This document shows, piece by piece, positions 8,367 through 16,471 of a DNA stretch of 39,645 nt (position 1 is the first letter of the stretch; each line of letters begins with the position of its first letter). The DNA is from an uncultured Pseudomonadota bacterium. GTDB lineage: Bacteria > Pseudomonadota > Gammaproteobacteria > Steroidobacterales > Steroidobacteraceae. The position numbers and the translations under genes were made by a program. The DNA lies in contig CADEFJ010000016.1 in the NCBI GenBank assembly GCA_902826575.1, positions 4,471 through 44,115 of the forward strand. The letters are read 5' to 3'. The notes beneath the pieces were generated by a model. The model was given only the letters and a program-made list of their open reading frames with translations. It did not search any database and had not been told where the DNA came from.

Positions 8367-10052
8367 ATGACTGAAAGTTTCGCCCAACTCTTCGAGCAGA
8401 GTCTCGCCAACCAGCGCATCCGTCCGGGGATGATCCTCACCGGACTCGTCGTCGGCCTCACCGACGATATCGTCATCGTGAACGTGGGCCTCAAGTCCGA
8501 GGCCGTGATCGGCATCGATCAATTCAAGAACGAGCGCGGTGAGCTCGAGGTCGCGGTCGGCGACGAAGTGGAAGTCGCACTCGATGCCGTCGAAGATGGC
8601 AACGGCGAGACCCGCCTGTCGCGCGAGAAGGCCAAGCGTGCCCGTACGTGGACCCGTCTCGAGAAGGCATTCGAGGCGAGTGAAATCGTCTCCGGCGTGA
8701 TCACCGGCCGCGTCAAGGGCGGCTTCACCGTCGAGATCGAGACAGTGCGGGCGTTCCTGCCAGGTTCGCTGGTCGACGTGCGCCCGGTGCGCGACACCTC
8801 GTATCTCGAGGGCAAGCCGCTCGAGTTCAAGGTCATCAAGCTCGACCAGAAGCGCAACAACGTGGTCGTGTCCCGTCGCGCGGTCGTGGAACAGGAATTC
8901 TCCGCCGAGCGCAGCGCGCTGATGGACAACCTGCAGGAGGGCGCAGTCGTCAAGGGCGCGGTCAAGAACCTGACCGATTACGGCGCATTCGTCGACCTCG
9001 GCGGCATCGACGGCCTGCTGCACATCACCGACATGGCGTGGAAGCGCGTCAAGCACCCGTCGGAAGTCGTCAAGGTGGGTGACGAGATCGACGTACGCAT
9101 CCTGAAGTTCGATCGCGAGCGCTCGCGCGTCTCGCTCGGCCTGAAGCAGCTGGGCGCGGATCCGTGGGAGAACATCGCGCGCCGCTATCCGCCCAACACC
9201 CGCGTGTTCGGCAAGGTCACCAACATCGCCGACTACGGCGCGTTCGTCGAGATCGAGGATGGCGTCGAAGGCCTCGTGCACGTGTCCGAAATGGACTGGA
9301 CCAACAAGAACGTGAATCCGGCGAAGGTCGTGCAGACCGGCCAGGAAGTCGAGGTCATGGTGCTCGACGTCGACGAGGAGCGTCGCCGCATTTCGCTCGG
9401 CCTGAAACAGTGCCAGGCGAACCCGTGGAAGGAATTCGCCGAGAACAGCAATCGCGGCGAGAAGGTCTCGGGGCAGATCAAGTCGATCACCGATTTCGGT
9501 ATCTTCATCGGCCTGCCGGGCGGCATCGACGGTCTCGTGCACCTGTCGGACATTTCCTGGGACGTGCCCGGCGAGGAAGCCGTGCGCAGCTACCAGAAGG
9601 GCCAGCTCATCGAGGCGATGGTGCTGTCGATCGACCCGGAGCGCGAGCGCATTTCGCTCGGCATCAAGCAGCTCGCGAAGGATCCGTTCTCGGCCTTCAT
9701 CGCCGAGAACCCGCGCGGTACGATCGTGCGCGGCGTGGTCCGTGAAGTGGACGCGCGCGGTGCCGTGATCGACCTGGGCAATGGCATCGAAGGGCAGCTC
9801 CGCGCCTCCGAACTCAGCCGCGACCGCGTCGAGGACGCGCGCACCGTGCTGAAGGAAGGCGAGGAAGTCGAAGCGAAGTTCACCGGCGTCGATCGCAAGA
9901 CGCGCACGATTTCGCTGTCGATCAAGGCGAAAGAGGTCCACGAAGAGGCCGAGGCCGTGTCGAGCTACCGTACCGACCAGGGCGCTGCTTCCTCCGGCAC
10001 TTCGCTCGGCGACCTGCTGAAGGAACAGATCGGCTCGTCGGACCGGTCCTGA
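8367..10052 (+). CDS. rpsA: 30S ribosomal protein S1
   Basis: S1 binds mRNA on the 30S subunit and helps initiation on messages with weak ribosome binding sites. The 561-residue product contains six S1 (OB-fold) repeats in tandem. The later four carry the typical endings RISLGLKQ or RVSLGLKQ. I chose the ATG at 8367 because [13 protein letters not shown] matches the conserved S1 N-terminus, and AGGA at 8353-8356 is well placed. An in-frame ATG at 8349 would add six residues. S1 genes are often autoregulated through the leader. The 122-base leader here holds a terminator-like hairpin, but I cannot identify an S1 site by eye. Confidence 0.98.
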   Translation: MTESFAQLFEQSLANQRIRPGMILTGLVVGLTDDIVIVNVGLKSEAVIGIDQFKNERGELEVAVGDEVEVALDAVEDGNGETRLSREKAKRARTWTRLEKAFEASEIVSGVITGRVKGGFTVEIETVRAFLPGSLVDVRPVRDTSYLEGKPLEFKVIKLDQKRNNVVVSRRAVVEQEFSAERSALMDNLQEGAVVKGAVKNLTDYGAFVDLGGIDGLLHITDMAWKRVKHPSEVVKVGDEIDVRILKFDRERSRVSLGLKQLGADPWENIARRYPPNTRVFGKVTNIADYGAFVEIEDGVEGLVHVSEMDWTNKNVNPAKVVQTGQEVEVMVLDVDEERRRISLGLKQCQANPWKEFAENSNRGEKVSGQIKSITDFGIFIGLPGGIDGLVHLSDISWDVPGEEAVRSYQKGQLIEAMVLSIDPERERISLGIKQLAKDPFSAFIAENPRGTIVRGVVREVDARGAVIDLGNGIEGQLRASELSRDRVEDARTVLKEGEEVEAKFTGVDRKTRTISLSIKAKEVHEEAEAVSSYRTDQGAASSGTSLGDLLKEQIGSSDRS

Positions 10053-10079
10053 TACGCTGACCAGCAATGACAAGGGCGA

Positions 10080-10106
10080 GGCGCCCGGACCGGTGGTCCG
10101 GGCGCC
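10080..10106. repeat. Perfect 12-bp inverted repeat between rpsA and ihfB
   Basis: GGCGCCCGGACC (10080-10091) and its exact complement GGTCCGGGCGCC (10095-10106) are separated by only three bases. The RNA would form a very stable GC hairpin 27 bases after the rpsA stop. No T-run follows, so it is not a classical intrinsic terminator. It could protect the rpsA 3' end from exonucleases or reduce read-through into ihfB. Confidence 0.7.
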
Positions 10107-10131
10107 GACGCGCCGGGGGTGAAAGCAGCGC

Positions 10132-10434
10132 ATGACGAAATCGGAACTCATCGAAATCATCACTGCGAAGCAGAAGCACCTGCCGGCGAAGGACGTCGAG
10201 CTGGCGCTGAAACAGATCCTCGAAATCATGAGTGATGCACTGGCGACCGGCGATCGCATCGAGATCCGCGGTTTCGGCAGCTTCTCGCTGCATTTCCGTC
10301 CGCCGCGCCAGGGGCGCAATCCGAAAACGGGCGAGGCGGTGGCGCTCGCCGGCAAGTACGTGCCGCATTTCAAGCCCGGCAAGGACCTGCGCGAGCGCGT
10401 CAACGATGGCGCAGACAAGCCGATTCGCGACTGA
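10132..10434 (+). CDS. ihfB: Integration host factor subunit beta
   Basis: This is one half of the IHF heterodimer, which bends DNA sharply at specific sites and supports promoter architecture and recombination. The 100-residue product has the HU/IHF fold: two N-terminal helices ([13 protein letters not shown]), the signature region [12 protein letters not shown], and the DNA-contact arm with [10 protein letters not shown], where the intercalating proline is present. Its position after rpsA is the standard one for ihfB (himD). The alpha subunit gene, usually next to pheT, is not in this window. Confidence 0.96.
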   Translation: MTKSELIEIITAKQKHLPAKDVELALKQILEIMSDALATGDRIEIRGFGSFSLHFRPPRQGRNPKTGEAVALAGKYVPHFKPGKDLRERVNDGADKPIRD

Positions 10435-10583
10435 GCTTCCGCCCGACCGGTTCGATTCCCATCGCGGTCAAGCGCTGAAGGGACACGTTTACCGCGCTTT
10501 CGGCGCTCGGAACCGCTTGCCTGCCACGCTAACGTGACTCCCCATGCGGCCGCCGGTCGCCACCTATCCGAAAGGGGAGAGCC

Positions 10584-10961
10584 ATGCGTTCCATCATTGC
10601 CTGCCTGCTGCTGTGCCTTGCACTGCCGCTCACCGCGCACGCCGATCCGGTCAACATCAATACCGCCGACGCCGCCACGCTCGATCGCGAGTTGAAAGGC
10701 ATTGGACCATCGCGCGCTGCAGCGATCGTCGCCCATCGCACGCAGCATGGCCCGTTCAAGAGCGTCGACGAGTTGGCGCTGGTCGCCGGCATCGGGCAAA
10801 AAGTCATCGACGACAATCGCGAAGTGCTGCGCGTCGATCGACCCGCCGGCAAGGCGGCGCCGGCGGGCAAGACAGCACCGGCCGGCAAGGCGGCGCCGGC
10901 CGCGGGCAAGCCGGCCAACAAGCCAGCCGCCAAGCCCGCGGGCAGCAAGTCATCCCGCTGA
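10584..10961 (+). CDS. Secreted ComEA-like helix-hairpin-helix protein
   Basis: The product has 125 residues. A signal peptide (about 1-20, MRSIIACLLLCLALPLTAHA) is followed by a ComEA-type helix-hairpin-helix domain (VNINTADAATLDRELKGIG ... IGQKVI, about 23-85). In the ComEA family this domain binds DNA without sequence specificity during uptake into the periplasm. The last 40 residues are low-complexity Ala/Gly/Pro/Lys with repeated AGKAAPAGK units, a basic tail that could bind DNA or cell wall. The ATG has a good ribosome binding site (AGGGGAG). No competence membrane gene is nearby, so a role in DNA uptake is inferred from the domain only. galU starts 40 bases downstream. Confidence 0.85.
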   Translation: MRSIIACLLLCLALPLTAHADPVNINTADAATLDRELKGIGPSRAAAIVAHRTQHGPFKSVDELALVAGIGQKVIDDNREVLRVDRPAGKAAPAGKTAPAGKAAPAAGKPANKPAAKPAGSKSSR

Positions 10962-11001
10962 GTGGCGGCCGGGCAGGTGGGCGATACGCTAACATCGCCG
11001 C

Positions 11002-11886
11002 ATGCCAAGGAAATCCTTGATCAGAACCGCGGTCTTCCCCGTGGCGGGCCGCGGTACCCGCTTCCTGCCGGCGACCAAGGCGAGCCCCAAGGAGATGCTG
11101 CCGGTAGTCGACAAGCCGCTGATCCAGTACGCGGTCGAGGAGGCGCTGAAAGCGGGCGCGCGCCGGCTGGTGTTCATCACCGGCGCGTCGAAGCGGGCGA
11201 TCGAAGATCACTTCGACTCCGACCAGGAACTCGAGAAGCTGCTCGAGGCGCAGGGCAAGAGCAAGCTCGTGCGCCAGCTGCGCAGCGTGCTGCCCTCGTA
11301 TGCCTCCTGTATCTATATTCGCCAGCCCGCGCCTCTCGGCCTCGGCCACGCCGTGCTGTGCGCTGCGCCGGCCGTGGGCTTCGAGCCCTTTTTCGTGCAC
11401 CTGGCCGACGACCTGATCAGGGGCGAGCCGGGTTGCCTTGCACAGATGGCGGACGTGTATTCCGAAGTGCATGCGAGCGTGCTGGGCGTCGAAGAGGTGC
11501 CGAGAAAGGAAACCGACAAGTACGGCATCGTCGCGGTCGAGCGCGGATCCGGGCCGGTACGCCGCCTGCGCAGCATCGTCGAGAAGCCGAAACCGGCAGC
11601 GGCGCCTTCGAACCTCGCCGTCGTCGGCCGCTACGTCCTCACGGCAAGCATCTTTGCGCACCTCGAGCGCATAGGGCGTGGCGCGGGCGGCGAAATCCAG
11701 CTCACCGACGCCATTGCGCGGCTGATGCAGGACGAGCCGGTGTATGCCTATCGCTTCGAAGGCAAGCGCTACGACTGCGGCAGCAAGCTCGGTTACCTGC
11801 AGGCGACCGTCGAGCACGCGCTCGCGCACGAGGAACTCGGCGATCCGTTTGCGGCGTACCTGCGCCGCCTGGCGAAGCGTCTCTAG
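11002..11886 (+). CDS. galU: UTP-glucose-1-phosphate uridylyltransferase
   Basis: This enzyme makes UDP-glucose from UTP and glucose-1-phosphate for lipopolysaccharide, trehalose and exopolysaccharide synthesis. The 294-residue product has the nucleotidyltransferase signature [20 protein letters not shown] (about residues 15-34), the VDKPLIQY motif, the metal-binding region HLADDLI and the sugar-binding [18 protein letters not shown]. The length and all key motifs are normal for GalU. The gene ends with TAG at 11884-11886. A sigma-factor gene with its own promoter-like box starts 77 bases further on. Confidence 0.96.
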   Translation: MPRKSLIRTAVFPVAGRGTRFLPATKASPKEMLPVVDKPLIQYAVEEALKAGARRLVFITGASKRAIEDHFDSDQELEKLLEAQGKSKLVRQLRSVLPSYASCIYIRQPAPLGLGHAVLCAAPAVGFEPFFVHLADDLIRGEPGCLAQMADVYSEVHASVLGVEEVPRKETDKYGIVAVERGSGPVRRLRSIVEKPKPAAAPSNLAVVGRYVLTASIFAHLERIGRGAGGEIQLTDAIARLMQDEPVYAYRFEGKRYDCGSKLGYLQATVEHALAHEELGDPFAAYLRRLAKRL

Positions 11887-11926
11887 CGCGCGACCCACTG
11901 CGAAAGCGGGGCAACGAACCCCGTCC

Positions 11927-11955
11927 GGGAACGCCGGACCACCCAGATGCATCGA
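11927..11955 (+). promoter_or_regulatory. Candidate ECF promoter box 1 (sigma-factor autoregulation)
   Basis: GGGAACG (11927-11933) is followed after exactly 15 bases by GCATCGA (11949-11955). The same two elements at the same spacing occur at 12638 and 22510. GGAAC is the usual -35 core of ECF sigma factors, so this looks like the autoregulatory promoter of the sigma gene at 11964. A start site 6-8 bases after the second element would fall almost on the ATG, giving a leaderless or nearly leaderless message. Confidence 0.6.
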
Positions 11956-11963
11956 ATGGGAGC

Positions 11964-12647
11964 ATGAACACCTCCGCCCTTGAAGGCCTGCACACGGGCC
12001 TGTCCGATGCCGAGATCGCACGCCGGATTGGCGCCGGCGATGAACTTGCCTTGCAGTTCATGATGCGGCGTTACAACCAGACGCTGCACCGCACGGCGCG
12101 CAGCATCCTCAAGGACGACGCGGAGGCGGAGGATGCCGTGCAGGAGGCATATTTCCTCGCCTATCGCTCGATCGGCAGCTATCGCGGCGACGCGCGGTTG
12201 TCCACCTGGCTCGTGCGCATCGTGGTCAACGAGTCGATCGTGCGTCTGCGCAAGCGCAAGCGCCGGGCCGAAGTGATCGACCTGGGTGGTGAACTGGCGG
12301 CGGGAGGTGGAGAACCGATGGAGCTTCCTGATCTCGCAGCCGCACGCGGCGAGGCCCGACGCCTGCTCGAGGCGAAGATCGATGCGCTCCCCGATGTGTT
12401 TCGCACGGTGTTCGTGCTCCGGGGCATCGAGGAATTCACGGTGGAGGAAGCCGCGCAGTCGCTCGGCATACCCGAGGCCACCGTACGCACGCGGTACTTC
12501 CGCGCCAAGGGTCTGCTGCGCGAATCGATCGCGCGTGAGATCGATGGCGTGTTCGAAGACGCTTTCGCGTTCGATGGGGTGCGATGCGACCGCATCGTTG
12601 CGCACGTGCTCGCGAGAGTGCGCGCGGAGCGCACGACGGGAACGTAG
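11964..12647 (+). CDS. ECF-family RNA polymerase sigma factor with C-terminal extension
   Basis: The 227-residue product has sigma region 2 (about 31-100: LALQFMMRRYNQTLHRTARSI, DDAEAEDAVQEAY, STWLVRIVVNE) and region 4 (about 133-190: LPDVFRTVFVLRGIEEFTVE, SLGIPEATVRTRYFRAK). There is no region 1 or 3, as in group 4 (ECF) sigma factors. After region 4, a tail of about 35 residues ends FDGVRCDRIVAHVLARV, with C208 and H214. No anti-sigma gene is adjacent on either side. Box 1 lies directly upstream, and box 2 overlaps its stop codon and faces the cytochrome gene, so self-activation and control of the next operon are likely. The ATG at 11964 follows GGGAG too closely for an ordinary ribosome binding site. 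Confidence 0.92.
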   Translation: MNTSALEGLHTGLSDAEIARRIGAGDELALQFMMRRYNQTLHRTARSILKDDAEAEDAVQEAYFLAYRSIGSYRGDARLSTWLVRIVVNESIVRLRKRKRRAEVIDLGGELAAGGGEPMELPDLAAARGEARRLLEAKIDALPDVFRTVFVLRGIEEFTVEEAAQSLGIPEATVRTRYFRAKGLLRESIAREIDGVFEDAFAFDGVRCDRIVAHVLARVRAERTTGT

Positions 12648-12666
12648 CGCGGTCGGCGTGCATCCA
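12638..12666 (+). promoter_or_regulatory. Candidate ECF promoter box 2 (cytochrome-folE2-oxidoreductase-patatin operon)
   Basis: GGGAACG (12638-12644), a 15-base spacer, then GCATCCA (12660-12666). The first element overlaps the sigma-factor stop codon. It is the same bipartite box as at 11927 and 22510, placed so that transcription would start about 14 bases before the ATG at 12687. Here and at 22510 the similarity extends beyond the two elements (spacer GTAGCG.GGTCG.CGT), so those two copies share recent descent. Confidence 0.6.
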
Positions 12667-12689
12667 TTGCGCGGTCTTTGCAATGGATG
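12661..12689. repeat. 9-bp inverted repeat over the downstream promoter element and start codon
   Basis: CATCCATTG (12661-12669) and its exact complement CAATGGATG (12681-12689) are 11 bases apart. The related site at 22533-22562 keeps 8 of 9 pairs with a 12-base gap. The left arm lies in the proposed -10 element and the right arm contains the ATG at 12687. A protein bound here as a dimer could block the promoter. Because the first arm is upstream of the expected RNA start, a DNA operator is more likely than an RNA hairpin. Confidence 0.45.
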
Positions 12690-13919
12690 AACGCCATGTC
12701 GAAACACTCCCCGGGCAAGTTGCTCGCGCTGGCCGCGGCGCTCGCGACATCGCTCCTCGCCGCCTGCGGCGATGACTCCACTGCCGGGCGCAGCGATGTG
12801 CCGGATGCTGCGCTCGTCGCGCAAGGCAAGGAGATTTTCCGCAACGACACCTTCGGCGATGAGTCGCAGTGGACAGATGCCCTGCGCATGCACGAGGTCA
12901 TCAGCGCGGCGGTCGATCCCGTGACAGCGCTGTCCGTGGGGCTCAAGGTCGACTCCGAGGCTCTGCCGGCCGAAGTCGTGCAGGGCATCCAGGACGGCAG
13001 TATCAGCCTCACGAGCCCGGCGACGACCGTTGCGTTGCTGAAGCTGAACGCGGTGGTCGGAGTCAGGGGCACTGTCGAGAACATCAGTGGCAAGGACACG
13101 CTGACGCGGGTCGGCATCACCTGTGCGCTGTGCCACTCGACGGTCGATGATTCGTTTGCGCCGGGCATCGGCAAGCGCCTCGACGGGTGGCCCAATCGCA
13201 GCCTGAATCCCGGCGCGATCATCGCCCTGTCGCCGGCGCTGACGGCCGATCAGAAGGCAGTCTACAACTCCTGGGGTCCGGGCATGTACGACCCGCGCTT
13301 CAACTTCGACGGTGTGAACGGGCCGCAGGTGATCTCGCCGGCCTACGGGCTCGAGGGAATTCATCGCATCACTGCGACGGGCGATGGCGAGGACATCGCA
13401 TACTGGAACCGCTATGTCGGTGTGACGCAGATGGGCGGCCACGGCAGCTTCATCGAGCCGCGCACGGGAGTGTCGGTCGTCAACGGCTCCGACGACCTGA
13501 TCAGCAGCAAGCTGCCGGCGCTGCAAGCCTACCAGTTGACGCTCGAGGCGCCGCCACCACCGCCAGGCAGCTTCGATGCCGCGGCCGCGATGCGCGGCAA
13601 GGCGCTGTTCGACGGAGTCGCGCGCTGCGCCAGCTGTCACAGCGGGCCGGAGTTCACCGACGCGAACCTGCGCCTGCACTCGCCGGATGAGGTGGCGAGC
13701 GAGCCGGAGCCGAACGGCGTGCCGAGTTACGCGTCGCGCAGCGCCACGAAGATGTATCGCACCGCGCCGCTGAAAGGCGTGTGGCAGCATCCGCCGTACT
13801 TCCACAACGGCTCGGCCGCCACGCTCGACGAGGTCGTGCAGGCGTACAACACCCGGCATGCCCTCGGGCTGGGTGCGGACGAGATGGCCGATCTCGTCCA
13901 GTACCTGAAGTCGCTGTAG
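12687..13919 (+). CDS. Di-haem cytochrome c peroxidase-like lipoprotein
   Basis: The 410-residue product has a lipoprotein signal (LLALAAALATSLLAAC, lipid-anchor Cys27) and two haem c sites: C146-x-x-C-H150 and C314-x-x-C-H318. The C-terminal YRTAPLKGVWQHPPYFHNGS resembles the MauG/CcpA di-haem family, in which this segment lies over the second haem. Likely roles are periplasmic peroxide reduction or oxidation of a small substrate. The exact activity cannot be read from sequence. Start choice: ATG 12687 and ATG 12696 are both possible. The related sequence at 22560 keeps both ATG codons in the same spacing, which favours 12687. It is the first gene of a compact run; folE2 begins 9 bases later. 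Confidence 0.88.
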   Translation: MNAMSKHSPGKLLALAAALATSLLAACGDDSTAGRSDVPDAALVAQGKEIFRNDTFGDESQWTDALRMHEVISAAVDPVTALSVGLKVDSEALPAEVVQGIQDGSISLTSPATTVALLKLNAVVGVRGTVENISGKDTLTRVGITCALCHSTVDDSFAPGIGKRLDGWPNRSLNPGAIIALSPALTADQKAVYNSWGPGMYDPRFNFDGVNGPQVISPAYGLEGIHRITATGDGEDIAYWNRYVGVTQMGGHGSFIEPRTGVSVVNGSDDLISSKLPALQAYQLTLEAPPPPPGSFDAAAAMRGKALFDGVARCASCHSGPEFTDANLRLHSPDEVASEPEPNGVPSYASRSATKMYRTAPLKGVWQHPPYFHNGSAATLDEVVQAYNTRHALGLGADEMADLVQYLKSL

Positions 13920-13928
13920 GCCCTGTCC

Positions 13929-14702
13929 GTGTTGCCCGACATCCAGTCGCAGGCGGACGAGCGCGAACTGCCGATCGACGCAGTCGGTGTGAAGGGTGTG
14001 CGCCACCCGGTGACGATTCGTTCAGGCGGCCGGTCGGCGGCGACGGTGGCGGACTTCGCGATGTCGGTGGCGCTCCCGGCGCGCCACAAGGGCACGCACA
14101 TGTCGCGCTTCATCGAGCTGCTCGAGTCGCACACCGGCGCGCTCGACTTCGTCACGTTCGAATCCCTGACCCGGGCCATGCTGTGGCGGCTCGACGCCGC
14201 CAGCGGCGCGATCGACATGTGTTTTACCTGGTTCCTTGAAAAGTCGGCACCGGTGTCGGCGGTGCGCAGCCGCCTCGATCTGCCGGTGCGCTGGCAGGGC
14301 AGTGTCGACACGCAGGGGCGGTATCGGTTCCGGATGTCGGTGACCGTTCCGGTGACCAGTCTGTGCCCGTGCTCGAAGGAGATCTCGGCCTACGGCGCCC
14401 ACAACCAGCGTTCACACATCCGTATCGAGGCCGGGTTCATGCACGAGATGGCGATCGACGCCCTCGCCGCGCTCGCCGAGCGCAATGCGTCGTCCGAGGT
14501 ATATGGCCTCCTCAAGCGGCCCGACGAGAAGTACGTCACCGAGCGCGCCTACGAGAACCCGAAGTTCGCCGAGGACCTCGTACGGGACGTCGCACTCGAC
14601 CTGCGACGCCAGACTGGCGTCAGCGAATGCGTCGTCGAGGCCGAGAATTTCGAATCCATCCACAACCACTCCGCCTACGCCCGAATCGGGCAGGCGGGCT
14701 AG
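13929..14702 (+). CDS. folE2: GTP cyclohydrolase I type 2 (FolE2, type IB)
   Basis: This enzyme opens GTP to dihydroneopterin triphosphate, the first step of folate synthesis. FolE2 can work with metals other than zinc and typically replaces zinc-dependent FolE under zinc limitation or oxidative stress. The 257-residue product shows GVKGVRHPV near the N-terminus and the active-site segment SLCPCSKEISAYGAHNQRS (cysteines 146 and 148, then the His), plus a C-terminal NFESIHNHSAYA. The start is a GTG at 13929, 9 bases after the cytochrome gene, with no in-frame ATG near the expected N-terminus. I see no Zur-like site directly upstream. Its place in the run under box 2 suggests sigma-factor control instead. 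Confidence 0.93.
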   Translation: MLPDIQSQADERELPIDAVGVKGVRHPVTIRSGGRSAATVADFAMSVALPARHKGTHMSRFIELLESHTGALDFVTFESLTRAMLWRLDAASGAIDMCFTWFLEKSAPVSAVRSRLDLPVRWQGSVDTQGRYRFRMSVTVPVTSLCPCSKEISAYGAHNQRSHIRIEAGFMHEMAIDALAALAERNASSEVYGLLKRPDEKYVTERAYENPKFAEDLVRDVALDLRRQTGVSECVVEAENFESIHNHSAYARIGQAG

Positions 14703-14718
14703 CCGCGGGAGCTCATCG

Positions 14719-15438
14719 ATGCCCCAATACTCGACCACAATGTCCCGGCAGGAGGGCGTGGCGCGCGACACGATCGCGTTCCACATCGAGAAGCCGGCGG
14801 CCTTCCGTCACCAGCCGGGGCAGGCCATCGATGTGGTTCTGTCGCGCGCGGGTGCGGGCGACGCGCAAGAGCTTCGCCATGCCTTTTCGATTGTCAGCGC
14901 GCCAGGCGAGCCGCAGATCGTGTTTGCGACACGGATGCGGGCCAGCGAGTTCAAGCGGGCACTCGGCGCGCTTCGCCCCGGGTCGCGACTCACGATCTCG
15001 GGGCCGTTCGGCTCGATGACGCTGCATCCGGACGGGCAGCGGCCCGCCGCTTTGATCGCCGGCGGCATCGGCATCACTCCGTTCATGAGCATGCTGCGCT
15101 GGGCCCGCAGTGAACGCACGGCGCGCAGCTTCCTGCTCCTCTACTCGAATCGAAGCCCGCAAGACAGCGCGTTCCTCGATGAGCTTCGGCAACTCGAGCA
15201 CTCGCTGCCGGCGTTTCGGCTCATGGCAACGATGACCGATATCGGGTCGTCGACCGCCTGGGACGGCCCGACCGGGATGATCGACGCCGCCATGCTGCGC
15301 AAGGCCGTCGGCTCGCGGCAGTCCCCCATCTACTATGTCGCGGGACCGCCCTCCATGGTCACAGCGATGCGCGGGGTGCTGGAGAGCCTCGGTGTTGTGA
15401 GTGACGATGTCCGCAGCGAAGAGTTCTACGGCTACTAG
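14719..15438 (+). CDS. FAD/NAD(P)H-dependent ferredoxin reductase-type oxidoreductase
   Basis: The 239-residue product is a minimal ferredoxin-NADP reductase module: a flavin-binding barrel (about 1-100) with R53-H-A-F-S57 in place of the usual RxYS, and a nucleotide-binding domain with GGIGITPFMSML starting at 115 and VAGPPSM at about 207-213. It ends in EEFYGY, a typical C-terminus of this family. It lacks its own ferredoxin domain, so it must pass electrons to a separate partner, possibly a redox protein elsewhere in the genome. The start ATG has a clear ribosome binding site (GGGAG, 8 bases away). It lies 16 bases after folE2 and 4 bases before the patatin start I chose. Confidence 0.88.
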   Translation: MPQYSTTMSRQEGVARDTIAFHIEKPAAFRHQPGQAIDVVLSRAGAGDAQELRHAFSIVSAPGEPQIVFATRMRASEFKRALGALRPGSRLTISGPFGSMTLHPDGQRPAALIAGGIGITPFMSMLRWARSERTARSFLLLYSNRSPQDSAFLDELRQLEHSLPAFRLMATMTDIGSSTAWDGPTGMIDAAMLRKAVGSRQSPIYYVAGPPSMVTAMRGVLESLGVVSDDVRSEEFYGY

Positions 15439-15442
15439 CGCG

Positions 15443-16426
15443 ATGGGCGGGGTCGGCAAGACAGCGTTGGTGCTCGCCGGCGGAGGCAGCTACGGCGCCG
15501 TGCAGGTCGGCATGCTCCGTGCCCTGTGCGAGAACGGTGTGCGGCCGGACTTCGTGACGGGGTCCTCGGTGGGCGCAATCAACGGTGCGTTCTATGCCGG
15601 TGCACCGGACCTCGCGGGCATCGCCAGACTGGAGGCGGTGTGGCGCACGCTCAGGCGGCGTGACGTGTTTCCGATAAGGCTGGCACAATTGCTGCGCGCT
15701 CTCGGCAGTGCCGATCATCTCTTTGACCCACGCGGCCTGCGCCGGCTGCTCACCGCCCATCTCCCGTTCAGGTTGCTGGAACAAAGCGTCCTCCCGATGC
15801 ACGCCGTGGCCACGGATTTGCTGACCGGGGCTGCCGTGTGCCTGTCTGCGGGTCCAGTGGTTGAGGCAGTGCTCGCGAGTTGTGCCATTCCCGGGATCTA
15901 TCCGCCGGTGCGCTACGGCGATCGGCAGCTCATCGACGGGGCCGTAGCCTGCAACACACCCATTCGTACCGCCGTCGGACTCGGCGCAACGCGGCTGATC
16001 GTGCTGCCAACGGCATTCGCCTGCCCGCATGCCGCTCCGCCACGCGGGGTGTTTGGCACCGCATTGCACGCCATGGACCTGATCGTCACGCAGCAGCTCG
16101 TTCAGGACACGGCGCTCTACGCGACGCATGCGGAGGTCATCATGGTGCCACCGCATTGTCCGCTGGCGGCCCCACGTTACGACTTCTCGCATGTCGAGGA
16201 GCTGATCGACGAGGCGGCGCGCAGCACGCGGCGCTGGCTCGAGTCGGGTGGGCTCCGCGATCGGGAGCGGCCGGTCATGGCGCAGGCACGGTCCGGCGCC
16301 AATGTGGCGACACCTGCGCGGCGGCTATTGCCGGCACGCGAAATGGGCTGCGGCGCAGGGCTGCCGTCGTGCCCCGATCGCGGGTGCCTTGCCGGCGACC
16401 AGAGAAACTCATGGACAAAGCCTTGA
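15443..16426 (+). CDS. Patatin-like phospholipase
   Basis: This is a predicted serine lipid acyl hydrolase. In the 327-residue product, the oxyanion loop is GGGSYGA (13-19), the nucleophile elbow is GSSVG with Ser42, and the catalytic Asp is D165 in LIDGAVACN. All parts of the Ser-Asp dyad are present. No signal peptide is seen, so the protein is probably cytoplasmic or peripheral at the membrane. The C-terminal 60 residues after STRRWLESGG are rich in Arg, Pro, Gly and Cys and look less conserved. Start choice: ATG 15443 lies just before the conserved fold. In-frame GTG 15401 and ATG 15407 would overlap the reductase gene. A diverged copy of its 3' end stands at 22585-22793. Confidence 0.9.
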   Translation: MGGVGKTALVLAGGGSYGAVQVGMLRALCENGVRPDFVTGSSVGAINGAFYAGAPDLAGIARLEAVWRTLRRRDVFPIRLAQLLRALGSADHLFDPRGLRRLLTAHLPFRLLEQSVLPMHAVATDLLTGAAVCLSAGPVVEAVLASCAIPGIYPPVRYGDRQLIDGAVACNTPIRTAVGLGATRLIVLPTAFACPHAAPPRGVFGTALHAMDLIVTQQLVQDTALYATHAEVIMVPPHCPLAAPRYDFSHVEELIDEAARSTRRWLESGGLRDRERPVMAQARSGANVATPARRLLPAREMGCGAGLPSCPDRGCLAGDQRNSWTKP

Positions 16427-16471
16427 CGCGGGTCATGTTGCGCCGGCCCCGGGAGGCGTAGGATCAGCAGC

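Noticed and set aside
10506-10540. GGAACCG and TAACGTG upstream of the ComEA-like gene as a further ECF promoter
   Set aside because: Elements differ from the three matching boxes, and a single GGAAC is frequent by chance.
8034-10799. Very long open frame on the minus strand across rpsA and ihfB (921 codons)
   Set aside because: It is antisense to clearly conserved genes; the codon bias of GC-rich genes leaves such frames open. The translation is rich in His, Asp and Arg and matches nothing known to me.
11907-11923. CGGGG-N7-CCCCG hairpin after galU as a terminator
   Set aside because: Only five pairs and no T-run.
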